DNA of 7,859 nt from an uncultured Phycisphaerales bacterium (GTDB taxonomy: Bacteria > Planctomycetota > Phycisphaerae > Sedimentisphaerales > Anaerobacaceae). Shown in pieces: positions 1 to 5,677 of this stretch (its first letter is position 1; every line of letters starts with the position of its first letter). Position numbers and translations under genes: made by a program. Below the pieces are notes generated by a model. It was not told where the DNA came from, searched no databases, and saw only the letters and a list, made by a program, of their open reading frames with translations. The stretch lies in assembly GCA_937868145.1 (NCBI GenBank), contig CALMMH010000570.1, positions 1 through 7,859 of the forward strand, written 5' to 3'.

Positions 1-1400
1 TAAAGCTGTTTCAATACATGGTCCTTCAGTGTGCAAATCTTGCTTGTCGTTCCGGGGCAGGCGCCCGCGACCCCTTCGGTGAAGATTTTGACGTAAACCT
101 CCGGGCCATTGCCGGCCCCTAGCGGCAACCGGACTCCATAGTTGCCCTCGCCATCCGTGTAGGTCTCGCCGATCATGAGATCGTCGGTCGGATCGTTGTT
201 CTTGCCGCTGTCATACACCCTCACGCGGGCGTACCGGATGGGATGGCTCCACCCCAACCTATCCTCATATTGAGCTTGACCGCACAGGTATCCCTCAGGA
301 TGAACCAACGACACCGTCGCGGCGTCAAACGCCTTGTTGTTCGATGTATTCGTTTCCTCCACGCACTTGAGGATCGCCCCGATGTGGCAATCGCCAGACG
401 GAATATAGGACAGCAGAGTACAGACGGCAGTGAAGCTATCCACGTCTCCAGCGGCAACACCGGGACGGGTTACCGAACCCACGACGTAGTCGCCACTGGT
501 AATTGCGGCGTCCGCCGACGCATAGTAGGTGATTACGTACTCTCCCGAGAAACGCTCCCCAACGTTCTTCACAAGCGTCATGACGCTAATCGGGTCTTCC
601 GGCGCATACGCGCCGCTGGCGGCATCCACCTCAGCCACAGTCAAATCCGGCATGGGACGCACGCTCACGGCGCCGGAATCATAGCCCGTGTTGTTGGTCG
701 CGTCGTCATCGCTCGATGTGCTGATCTCCGCCTTAATGTGGTAGTCTTTCTCGGAGAACTCATCCGGCAGGGCGCAGAGAACGTCAAAACTGTCCGATCC
801 ATCGACAGGGATCCCGCCTCGCTGGGCTGCGCCGATGACGTGAGCGCCGGCGCTGAGACTCACCGTGTAGGGGTCCGAAGCCACGCCTCCCAGATTCGCG
901 ATCGCGACCTGCACGGTGATGTCGCTGCCTCGGCCATAGATGCCGTCCGGGGCGTCAACCAGACTGACCGCAAGATCCGGATTCGCCGGCAACACTCTGA
1001 TGCCGATCATGTCTGTCCTCGCCTGATCGTTCGACCAGTACAGGGTGACCGTAATGTAGTACCACCCCCTCGGACAATCGGGTACTGTGAAACTCGGAGT
1101 GAAGGACTTCCGATCTCCTGGATGCAATTCAGTCCCGGACACACTGCCCAGAGTGTAGCTTCGCTTGTCTCTCCAATCGCTTGGCACCAGATAGAACGTG
1201 GCGCTGTATGAGTCGACGGTCTGGTCATAGACGTTGGCGACTTCACACTGAATCTCAATGACGCCGTTGCGCAGAAACGTTCGATCCGAGGGCAGGTTCG
1301 CCACCTGCAACATGCCCCAAGTCGGACCGTAAGCATGCGCGTCGGTGCAGATGACAGCAAGGATGGAAAGAACTACGGCTGGAATGGTGGATCTATTCAT
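1..1400 (-). CDS. Secreted multi-domain CARDB/Ig-fold protein with a transthyretin-like domain (runs off the left edge)
   Basis: The reading frame is open from an ATG at 1400 to the window edge (466 codons plus two bases, TA). It starts with a Sec signal peptide (MNRSTIPAVVLSILAVICTDAHA, cut likely after AHA, residue 23). Three Ig-like repeats follow, at about residues 27-138, 140-249 and 251-366. The second and third open with PDLAVSLVDA and PDLTVAEVDA and carry late TNN/SNN turns, typical of CARDB (cell-adhesion-related bacterial) domains. Residues about 370-445 look like a carboxypeptidase-regulatory/transthyretin-like domain (YARVRVYDSG, then YTDGEGNYGV). Such proteins are usually exported adhesins or scaffolds; no catalytic motif is visible. 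AAGG lies about 10 nt before the ATG. The gene lies 66 nt after the upstream minus-strand gene and probably shares its transcript. The last bases are TA, so a stop could fall exactly at the edge or the protein may continue. The domain family is fairly secure; the ligand is unknown. Confidence 0.8.
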   Translation of the reverse strand, partial: MNRSTIPAVVLSILAVICTDAHAYGPTWGMLQVANLPSDRTFLRNGVIEIQCEVANVYDQTVDSYSATFYLVPSDWRDKRSYTLGSVSGTELHPGDRKSFTPSFTVPDCPRGWYYITVTLYWSNDQARTDMIGIRVLPANPDLAVSLVDAPDGIYGRGSDITVQVAIANLGGVASDPYTVSLSAGAHVIGAAQRGGIPVDGSDSFDVLCALPDEFSEKDYHIKAEISTSSDDDATNNTGYDSGAVSVRPMPDLTVAEVDAASGAYAPEDPISVMTLVKNVGERFSGEYVITYYASADAAITSGDYVVGSVTRPGVAAGDVDSFTAVCTLLSYIPSGDCHIGAILKCVEETNTSNNKAFDAATVSLVHPEGYLCGQAQYEDRLGWSHPIRYARVRVYDSGKNNDPTDDLMIGETYTDGEGNYGVRLPLGAGNGPEVYVKIFTEGVAGACPGTTSKICTLKDHVLKQL

Positions 1401-1466
1401 GATTCGCGCCTTGTCAACAGCGATTACGTGCATCTCTCGATCGGCTTTCCCAAGACCGCCACGAAG

Positions 1467-2231
1467 TTAGAACGCGAACGGCTCCTCCTCAGACTCCATC
1501 CGCCTCTCATTCAGCTCGGACACGCGGCTGGCCACTTCAGGATCTGTGCCGATCAGGCCTTCAATCGCCCGATCCATGAAGCCCGGGTCGTCGGCTTCGA
1601 GCCTGGCGATCTCTCGGGCGACCGCGTCGTCGCTTGCGACGGCCAGCTTGGGCTTGCGGCTGGCGACGATGCGGCGTTCCAGTTCCTGTCGCAACTCGAG
1701 CCGTTTGATCTGTTCGAACGACACGTTCGAGCTGAGGATGGTCTCCGGCCGGACATCCACATAAAGGCATTGCGAGATCGCCCCGGGCTCGACATCATCT
1801 CCATCCGGCGTGAACTCAAAGATCGCGACAAAACGGTACTTTCCCGCAGGCAGGGCCCCTACCGGCCACTCCACGACTTCGGCGACAATGTCCGAAGGGC
1901 TTCCCGTCCAGAGTACGTCCGTCCGATTGGGCTCCCCGGCGATTTCCGGCACGCGGAGCGTGACCGTCCCCGAGGCGACCGGAATCCTGGAAGAAGCCGA
2001 GACTCGCAGCACTAGGGACGCTCCGGCCGTCATTCCCTGGGCCAGATCCATAGACAAGGAAGCAGGCCCTTCGACCTTCGGATAGATGGGCCCGGTTCGG
2101 TTCTTCACCTCTCCCGTGGGATACTGCAACCCGGCGACAGGCTCCGCACGATCGCCCCAGCACAGCACAGCCGCTGTAGACACACCCCCAATCATTAGAA
2201 AAAGGACGACTCTCCCTGCGCGATTCGTCAT
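1467..2231 (-). CDS. Hypothetical exported protein with a beta-rich domain and a charged helical tail
   Basis: This encodes 254 residues. I chose the ATG at 2231, not the in-frame ATG at 2276, because a perfect AGGAGG sits 8 nt before it and the protein then starts with a proper export signal (MTNRAGRVVLFLMIGGVSTA). The AVLC after the hydrophobic stretch is not a good lipobox because the residue before Cys is Leu, so it is either a cleaved signal or a membrane anchor. Residues about 57-160 alternate hydrophobic and polar positions with Gly/Pro turns and look like a beta-sandwich (SGTVTLRVPE, GKYRFVAIFEF, ISQCLYVDVRPE). Residues about 170-254 are strongly charged and helical, ending in an acidic MESEEEPFAF tail. 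I do not recognise the family and see no catalytic motif. It is first in a likely two-gene operon with the CARDB-type gene, so the two may act together outside the cytoplasm; that is inference. Confidence 0.75.
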   Translation of the reverse strand: MTNRAGRVVLFLMIGGVSTAAVLCWGDRAEPVAGLQYPTGEVKNRTGPIYPKVEGPASLSMDLAQGMTAGASLVLRVSASSRIPVASGTVTLRVPEIAGEPNRTDVLWTGSPSDIVAEVVEWPVGALPAGKYRFVAIFEFTPDGDDVEPGAISQCLYVDVRPETILSSNVSFEQIKRLELRQELERRIVASRKPKLAVASDDAVAREIARLEADDPGFMDRAIEGLIGTDPEVASRVSELNERRMESEEEPFAF

Positions 2232-2292
2232 CGATATATCCTCCTGCGTGTACAGTCTCTTTTCCACAAACACCAATGTGCCTCAGCATTCC

Positions 2293-2320
2293 ATTATATC
2301 TCTATCGGCATCTTTGTCAT
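2293..2320 (-). promoter_or_regulatory. Sigma70-type promoter for the secreted-protein operon
   Basis: Read on the minus strand, ATGACA (2315-2320, five of six bases of TTGACA) is followed by a 16-bp spacer and a perfect TATAAT (2293-2298). Transcription would start near 2286, giving a leader of about 55 nt before the ATG at 2231. This is the best promoter match in the divergent region. Confidence 0.65.
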
Positions 2321-2386
2321 CAGAAATAACAGGCTGGAAGAGAAAGGGACAGGCCGCCGGCGTCACCCCCTTCAATCAGTGCCTCG

Positions 2387-2403
2387 CACGTTCTGCCAAC
2401 GTG
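2387..2403. repeat. 6-5-6 inverted repeat, candidate operator
   Basis: CACGTT and AACGTG flank the 5-nt spacer CTGCC as a perfect dyad. Its size suits a dimeric regulator. It lies 67 bp upstream of the minus-strand -35 box and 76 bp upstream of the plus-strand -35 box, so an activator or repressor could act either way. No regulator gene is visible in the window. Confidence 0.35.
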
Positions 2404-2478
2404 ACGCCCTTTCCATATCGGCCGTCCTGCCTTTGCGGGGATCAAAACCTGCGTATTGCCCCGACTTGCAAGGACTGC

Positions 2479-2507
2479 TTGCCATCTTGAACCCGAGTCG
2501 GTAGCAT
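2479..2507 (+). promoter_or_regulatory. Probable promoter of the DapB-like gene
   Basis: TTGCCA (2479-2484, five of six consensus bases), a 17-bp spacer and TAGCAT (2502-2507, four of six). A start near 2514 would give a leader of about 70 nt. A small dyad, GCAAG-N5-CTTGC at 2468-2482, overlaps the -35 box and could be an operator. Confidence 0.5.
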
Positions 2508-2583
2508 ACGGCACTCGTCCGGAATTAAATGGCAACAGACAATTCGGCAGGATAGCCTCGCATAAGATGAAAGGAATGTCCAA

Positions 2584-3582
2584 ATGATTGACATCGTTCA
2601 TATCGGTTTGGGCCCCCTCGGGCAGATGATGGTGAGATCCGCCGTTGCGCGAGGGACCTTCCGCATCGTCGCAGCCGTCGACAGCGACCCGGCCAAGATC
2701 GGCAAGGACCTCGGCGAGTTCTGCGACATCGCGAAGCTCGGCGTGCCCATCAGCGGCAATCTCGGCGAGGCGATTTACGGCAAGTCCCCGCAGGCCGCGG
2801 TGGTCACCACCGTCAGCAGTCTGGCGGCCTTCGAGCCCCAGGTCGCTCAGCTCGCCAAAGCGAGGCTCCCGATCGTCTCGACGTGCGAAGAGCTTTTCTA
2901 TCCCTGGCGGACTCAGTCCGCGCTGGCCAAACGCATCGACCAGATCTGCCGCGACGGCGGCATCGCCTGTGTCGGCACCGGCGTCAATCCCGGTTACCTG
3001 ATGGACTTCCTTCCCACCGTTCTGACCGGATTGTGCCAGAAAGTCACAGGCATTCGCATCTGGCGAATTCAAGACGCCTCCGTCCGCCGGATTCCGTTTC
3101 AGCAGAAAATCGGAGCGGGGCTCACCGTCCAGGAGTTCGAGGCCCGGCACAAGGCGGGCAAGCTTCGGCATGTGGGTCTGCCGGAATCGGTGGACTTCCT
3201 GGCCGCGCGCATGGGTTGGAAGCTCGACCGGACGACCGAGAGCCTCGAACCGGTCATGGCTGAGCGGGAGATCCCCGGCGGCTACAAGCCGATCGCTCAA
3301 GGGATGGCTCGCGGCGTTCAGCAGGTGGGGCGTGGCTTCGTCGGCAACGACGAAGTCATCACGCTGACGTTCAAGGCAGCGGTTGGCGAGCCGGAATCCT
3401 ATGAGGAGATCCGGATCGAAGGCGAGCCCACGTTCAGCTCGCGCATCGCCGGCGGCATCAACGGCGACATCGCCACGTGCGCCGTGACGCTCAATGTGGT
3501 GCGGTCCATTCTGCAGGCCGGCCCCGGGCTCAAGACCATGGCCGATCTGGCGGGCCCGTCGTGGTTCACGGATCGCAAGTGA
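2584..3582 (+). CDS. DapB-like NAD(P)-dependent oxidoreductase, 2,4-diaminopentanoate dehydrogenase type
   Basis: This encodes 332 residues, with AAGGA 8 nt before the ATG. The N-terminus is a Rossmann fold: a beta strand runs into GLGPLG (residues 8-13), and AVDSDPAKIG (31-40) follows at the second strand, where the cofactor ribose is bound. STCEELFYPW (99-108) and GTGVNPGYLMD (131-141) match conserved stretches I know from the 2,4-diaminopentanoate dehydrogenase (Ord) branch of the dihydrodipicolinate reductase-like family. The C-terminal ending (GPGLKTMADL) also fits that branch. The known enzyme oxidatively deaminates 2,4-diaminopentanoate in anaerobic ornithine fermentation. Many bacterial members are annotated only as DapB-like, and no other ornithine- or lysine-degradation gene is in the window, so the substrate is open. 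It is cytoplasmic, with no signal or membrane segment. It stands alone under its own promoter and converges with the symporter gene 34 nt away. It is unlikely to be the housekeeping dapB, which is shorter (about 270 residues). Confidence 0.8.
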   Translation: MIDIVHIGLGPLGQMMVRSAVARGTFRIVAAVDSDPAKIGKDLGEFCDIAKLGVPISGNLGEAIYGKSPQAAVVTTVSSLAAFEPQVAQLAKARLPIVSTCEELFYPWRTQSALAKRIDQICRDGGIACVGTGVNPGYLMDFLPTVLTGLCQKVTGIRIWRIQDASVRRIPFQQKIGAGLTVQEFEARHKAGKLRHVGLPESVDFLAARMGWKLDRTTESLEPVMAEREIPGGYKPIAQGMARGVQQVGRGFVGNDEVITLTFKAAVGEPESYEEIRIEGEPTFSSRIAGGINGDIATCAVTLNVVRSILQAGPGLKTMADLAGPSWFTDRK

Positions 3583-3616
3583 TTCCACATGGGATGAAGA
3601 AGACCGATAGGACCTA

Positions 3617-5182
3617 TCAGCCCAGGGCCGCCGGCTTGGCGATCACGCGGGCGACATAGTCCTTCGACTCGCGGACCACGATGCCGTTGAGGCCCAGCAG
3701 CGCGATCAGATTCGGCACGGCCATCATCGCATTGAGATTGTCCGCGACCGTCCAGACCAAGTCGAGGCCGCCGATGGCGCCGAGGACCGCAAAGGCACAG
3801 AAGATGTAGCGGTACGGGGTGATCGCCCAGGACCCGAGCAGATACTCGAAGCAGCGGTCGCCGTAATAGGACCAGGAGATCATCGTCGTGTACGCGAAGA
3901 ACATCAGCCCGAAGGCGACGATCACACGGCCCGCGCCGGGCAGGCTGCTCTCGAACGCGGCGATGCTCATGGGCGCACCCGTGGGCAACAGATAGGGTCG
4001 GCCGCTCTCATCGAGGAACGGTTCCGGCTTCTCGCCCACGGTCCCAATCACCTGGATGGACTTTCCCTCGAACGTCATCGTCATGGGGACGCCCTTGCCG
4101 CCGGGACCGTAGAGGACTTCGCCTGTGCTGCTCTTGACCTGCCAGACGCCCGAGATCACGATGACCAGTGCCGTCATCGAGCAGACGACGATCGTGTCGA
4201 TGAACGGGCCCAGCATCGCGACGAAACCTTCGCGGATCATTTCCTTGGTCTTGGCGGCGGCGTGCGCAATCGGCGCCGAACCCAGACCGGCCTCGTTGCT
4301 GAAGACGCCGCGGGCCACGCCCTTCTCGATGGTGCGGGCCACGACGACGCCCATGAAGCCGCCCCCTGCGGCAACCGGTGAAAACGCGTAGTGGAAGATC
4401 TGCGCAAATGCGGCGGGAATCTGTCGGAAGTTCAGGGCCAAAACCACAATCGCGCCGAGGCTGTAAGCGACGCACATGAACGGAACGACCCGTTCTGCAA
4501 CGACCGCGATGCGCTTGATCCCGCCGATGATGACGATCCCGACAAGAAAAGCCAGGACGACGCCGAGAACAAGTTTGATGACGGGCTTGCCGCCCACGAG
4601 GGGAATCCCGGCCGTGACCGCCGCGTGCTCCCAACTGTCGGGCGTAATCGTCAGGAGCCCGTCCACGACGGAATTGGACTGGACCGCGCAGCCGATGCCC
4701 AGCGACGCAACGCCTGCGAACAGGGCGAAGAGAACTCCCAGCCACTTCTGCTTGAGGCCCCGCTCCAGGTAGTACATCGGGCCGCCGGAGGCGCTGCCGT
4801 CCTTGTGGATCACGCGATACCGCAGGGCCAGCGAGCAACAGGTGAACTTCGTGGCCATGCCGACCAGCGCGGTCACCCACATCCAGAACACCGCTCCCGG
4901 TCCGCCCAGGGCGATCGCGGTGGCCACGCCTGCGATGTTGCCCGTTCCGATCGTGGCCGACAGGGCCGCGCACAGAGCCTGGAAGTGCGACACGTCGCCC
5001 TGCTCGTCGGGATTGTCGTACTTGCCGGAGATGCACTCGATGGCGTGCTTGAAATACCGCAATTGAATGCCGCGCAGACGGAACGTGAGGAACAGGCCGG
5101 TCCCGATGAGGAACAGGATCATCGGCGGCCCCCAGACGATCCCATTCATGACCTGCATCCAGTGTGAGAACGTCTCCAGCAC
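3617..5182 (-). CDS. AGCS-family sodium:alanine/glycine symporter
   Basis: This encodes 521 residues from a GTG at 5182. I chose this start because AAGGAGG sits 6 nt before it. The frame is open further upstream to 5458, but that extension would run into the tRNA gene and is not membrane-like. The inner-membrane protein has about ten or eleven hydrophobic segments and the family signatures ATIGTGNIAGVATAIALGGP (residues 76-95), GVARGVFSNEAGLGSAPIAH (288-307) and SWSYYGDRCFEYLLG (436-450). Family members import alanine or glycine, some with D-alanine, together with sodium (or protons). The usual length is about 450-500; the excess is mostly a hydrophilic insertion at about residues 347-403 between two late membrane helices. 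The gene is convergent with the oxidoreductase and downstream of a tRNA gene on the same strand, with its own promoter. Family assignment is secure; the exact amino acid is not. Confidence 0.92.
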   Translation of the reverse strand: MLETFSHWMQVMNGIVWGPPMILFLIGTGLFLTFRLRGIQLRYFKHAIECISGKYDNPDEQGDVSHFQALCAALSATIGTGNIAGVATAIALGGPGAVFWMWVTALVGMATKFTCCSLALRYRVIHKDGSASGGPMYYLERGLKQKWLGVLFALFAGVASLGIGCAVQSNSVVDGLLTITPDSWEHAAVTAGIPLVGGKPVIKLVLGVVLAFLVGIVIIGGIKRIAVVAERVVPFMCVAYSLGAIVVLALNFRQIPAAFAQIFHYAFSPVAAGGGFMGVVVARTIEKGVARGVFSNEAGLGSAPIAHAAAKTKEMIREGFVAMLGPFIDTIVVCSMTALVIVISGVWQVKSSTGEVLYGPGGKGVPMTMTFEGKSIQVIGTVGEKPEPFLDESGRPYLLPTGAPMSIAAFESSLPGAGRVIVAFGLMFFAYTTMISWSYYGDRCFEYLLGSWAITPYRYIFCAFAVLGAIGGLDLVWTVADNLNAMMAVPNLIALLGLNGIVVRESKDYVARVIAKPAALG

Positions 5183-5291
5183 GTCGAGCCTCCTTGCCTG
5201 GCACTGGCGGGGAACCTCCGCGGCCGATTCCACCGGGCGACCCACCTCGGTTTTTGCCTGTGAAGAAACCACTCCAACCAAGACCGCAGGC

Positions 5292-5320
5292 ATCATACGG
5301 ATTTCGACGACACAGTTCAA
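5292..5320 (-). promoter_or_regulatory. Probable promoter of the AGCS symporter
   Basis: On the minus strand, TTGAAC (5315-5320, four of six) is separated by 17 bp from TATGAT (5292-5297, five of six). The start would be near 5285, leaving a leader of about 100 nt before the GTG. I looked for a glycine riboswitch in this leader and recognised none. Confidence 0.5.
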
Positions 5321-5408
5321 CGGTATTCGCTCACCAAAACGCGATGGGGGGGCAAAGACGTGGGCTATGCCAAGGCGTCGGGAAAGGAGGGGGTTGCGAA
5401 AGGCAAAA

Positions 5409-5482
5409 TGTCCCCGGTGCGGCTCGAACGCACAACCTGCAGCTCCGGAGGCTGCCACTCTATCCAGTTGAGCTACGGGGAC
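5409..5482 (-). tRNA. tRNA-Arg (anticodon CCG)
   Basis: Read on the minus strand, this 74-nt stretch folds as a full cloverleaf. The acceptor is GTCCCCG/CGGGGAC with discriminator A. The D arm is GCTC with a 9-nt loop and GAGT. The anticodon stem is GCAGC/GCTGC around the loop CTCCGGA, giving anticodon CCG, which reads the CGG arginine codon. The variable loop is AGGTT, and the T arm is GTGCG/CGCAC around TTCGAGC. All stems pair, with a single G-U at the base of the D stem. The 3' CCA is not encoded. I see no terminator hairpin directly after it. Confidence 0.96.
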
Positions 5483-5503
5483 GGATGTCCGACAACGCGC
5501 TCT

Positions 5504-5531
5504 ATCGTACCGCCGCGGCCGGGCGCGTCAA
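5504..5531 (-). promoter_or_regulatory. Promoter of the tRNA-Arg gene
   Basis: On the minus strand, TTGACG (5526-5531, five of six) is followed by a GC-rich 16-bp spacer and TACGAT (5504-5509, four of six). The predicted start, near 5497, lies about 15 nt before the tRNA 5' end. The GC-rich bases between the -10 box and the start would suit stringent control of stable RNA; that last point is inference. Confidence 0.55.
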
Positions 5532-5622
5532 GCCCCCCTTTCCAAAATGGAGAAAAGAAACCGTTGCGCAAATGGTCGTCCATGGCACTTATTGCGTAGA
5601 GAGCCGGCAGGCTCCTTTTGCG

Positions 5623-5651
5623 TTTCGCGCGAGTCTGCCTTATGCTATAAT
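5623..5651 (+). promoter_or_regulatory. Extended -10 promoter of the aspartic protease gene
   Basis: TGCTATAAT (5643-5651) is a perfect extended -10 element: TGn followed by TATAAT. The -35 region at 17 bp spacing is weak (TTTCGC, 5623-5628), which is normal for extended -10 promoters. A start near 5658 gives a leader of only about 20 nt, just enough for the ribosome site. Confidence 0.65.
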
Positions 5652-5677
5652 GGACCCTGATCGGAAAGGGTAAGTCC

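Larger units (their letters stand above)
2232..2583. other. Divergent intergenic region (352 bp) rich in dyads
   Basis: This gene-free stretch separates the minus-strand secreted operon from the plus-strand oxidoreductase. It holds a minus-strand promoter (2293-2320), a plus-strand promoter (2479-2507), a 6-5-6 dyad (2387-2403), a longer compound inverted repeat (2342-2413), a small hairpin with a dispersed-repeat look (2426-2439) and a 5-5-5 dyad on the plus promoter (2468-2482). I see no convincing protein-coding gene here. The frames open through it lack a good ribosome site and have no protein-like composition. Confidence 0.6.

Noticed and set aside
243..1211. Plus-strand open frame of 322 codons
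   Set aside because: It is antisense to the CARDB-type gene, whose minus-strand frame has a signal peptide and clear domain repeats. The plus product is Arg/His/Val-rich with no fold-like pattern and no ribosome site.
1335..2015. Plus-strand open frame of 226 codons
   Set aside because: It straddles the end of one minus-strand gene and the start of the next and has the composition of an antisense shadow in GC-rich DNA.
2567..2587. Six-codon open frame (MKGMSK) whose stop overlaps the DapB-like start as ATGA
   Set aside because: It has no ribosome site of its own and contains the AAGGA used by the gene. Most likely chance, although it resembles a coupling leader.
2320..3588. Minus-strand open frame of 422 codons
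   Set aside because: It is antisense to the DapB-like gene, which has conserved cofactor and family motifs. The minus product is an Asp/Arg/Leu-rich shadow.
3606..3618. Palindrome GATAGG-A-CCTATC between the convergent genes
   Set aside because: A 1-nt loop cannot form a stable hairpin and there is no T-tract, so it is not a usable terminator.
4008..5204. Second long minus-strand frame inside the symporter gene, and plus-strand frames opposite it
   Set aside because: These are shadow frames. The symporter frame alone has membrane helices and family signatures.
5183..5285. Glycine or other amino-acid riboswitch in the symporter leader
   Set aside because: The family is often controlled this way, but I could not find the conserved aptamer core or a convincing expression platform.
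5183..5458. Upstream in-frame extension of the symporter gene
   Set aside because: It overlaps the tRNA gene, lacks a ribosome site, and would add 92 non-family residues before a start that has a perfect AAGGAGG.
5601..5618. Terminator-like GAGCC-GGCA-GGCTC hairpin followed by CTTTT on the plus strand
   Set aside because: The stem is only 5 bp and no plus-strand transcript is known to arrive there. It sits just upstream of the protease promoter and is probably fortuitous.
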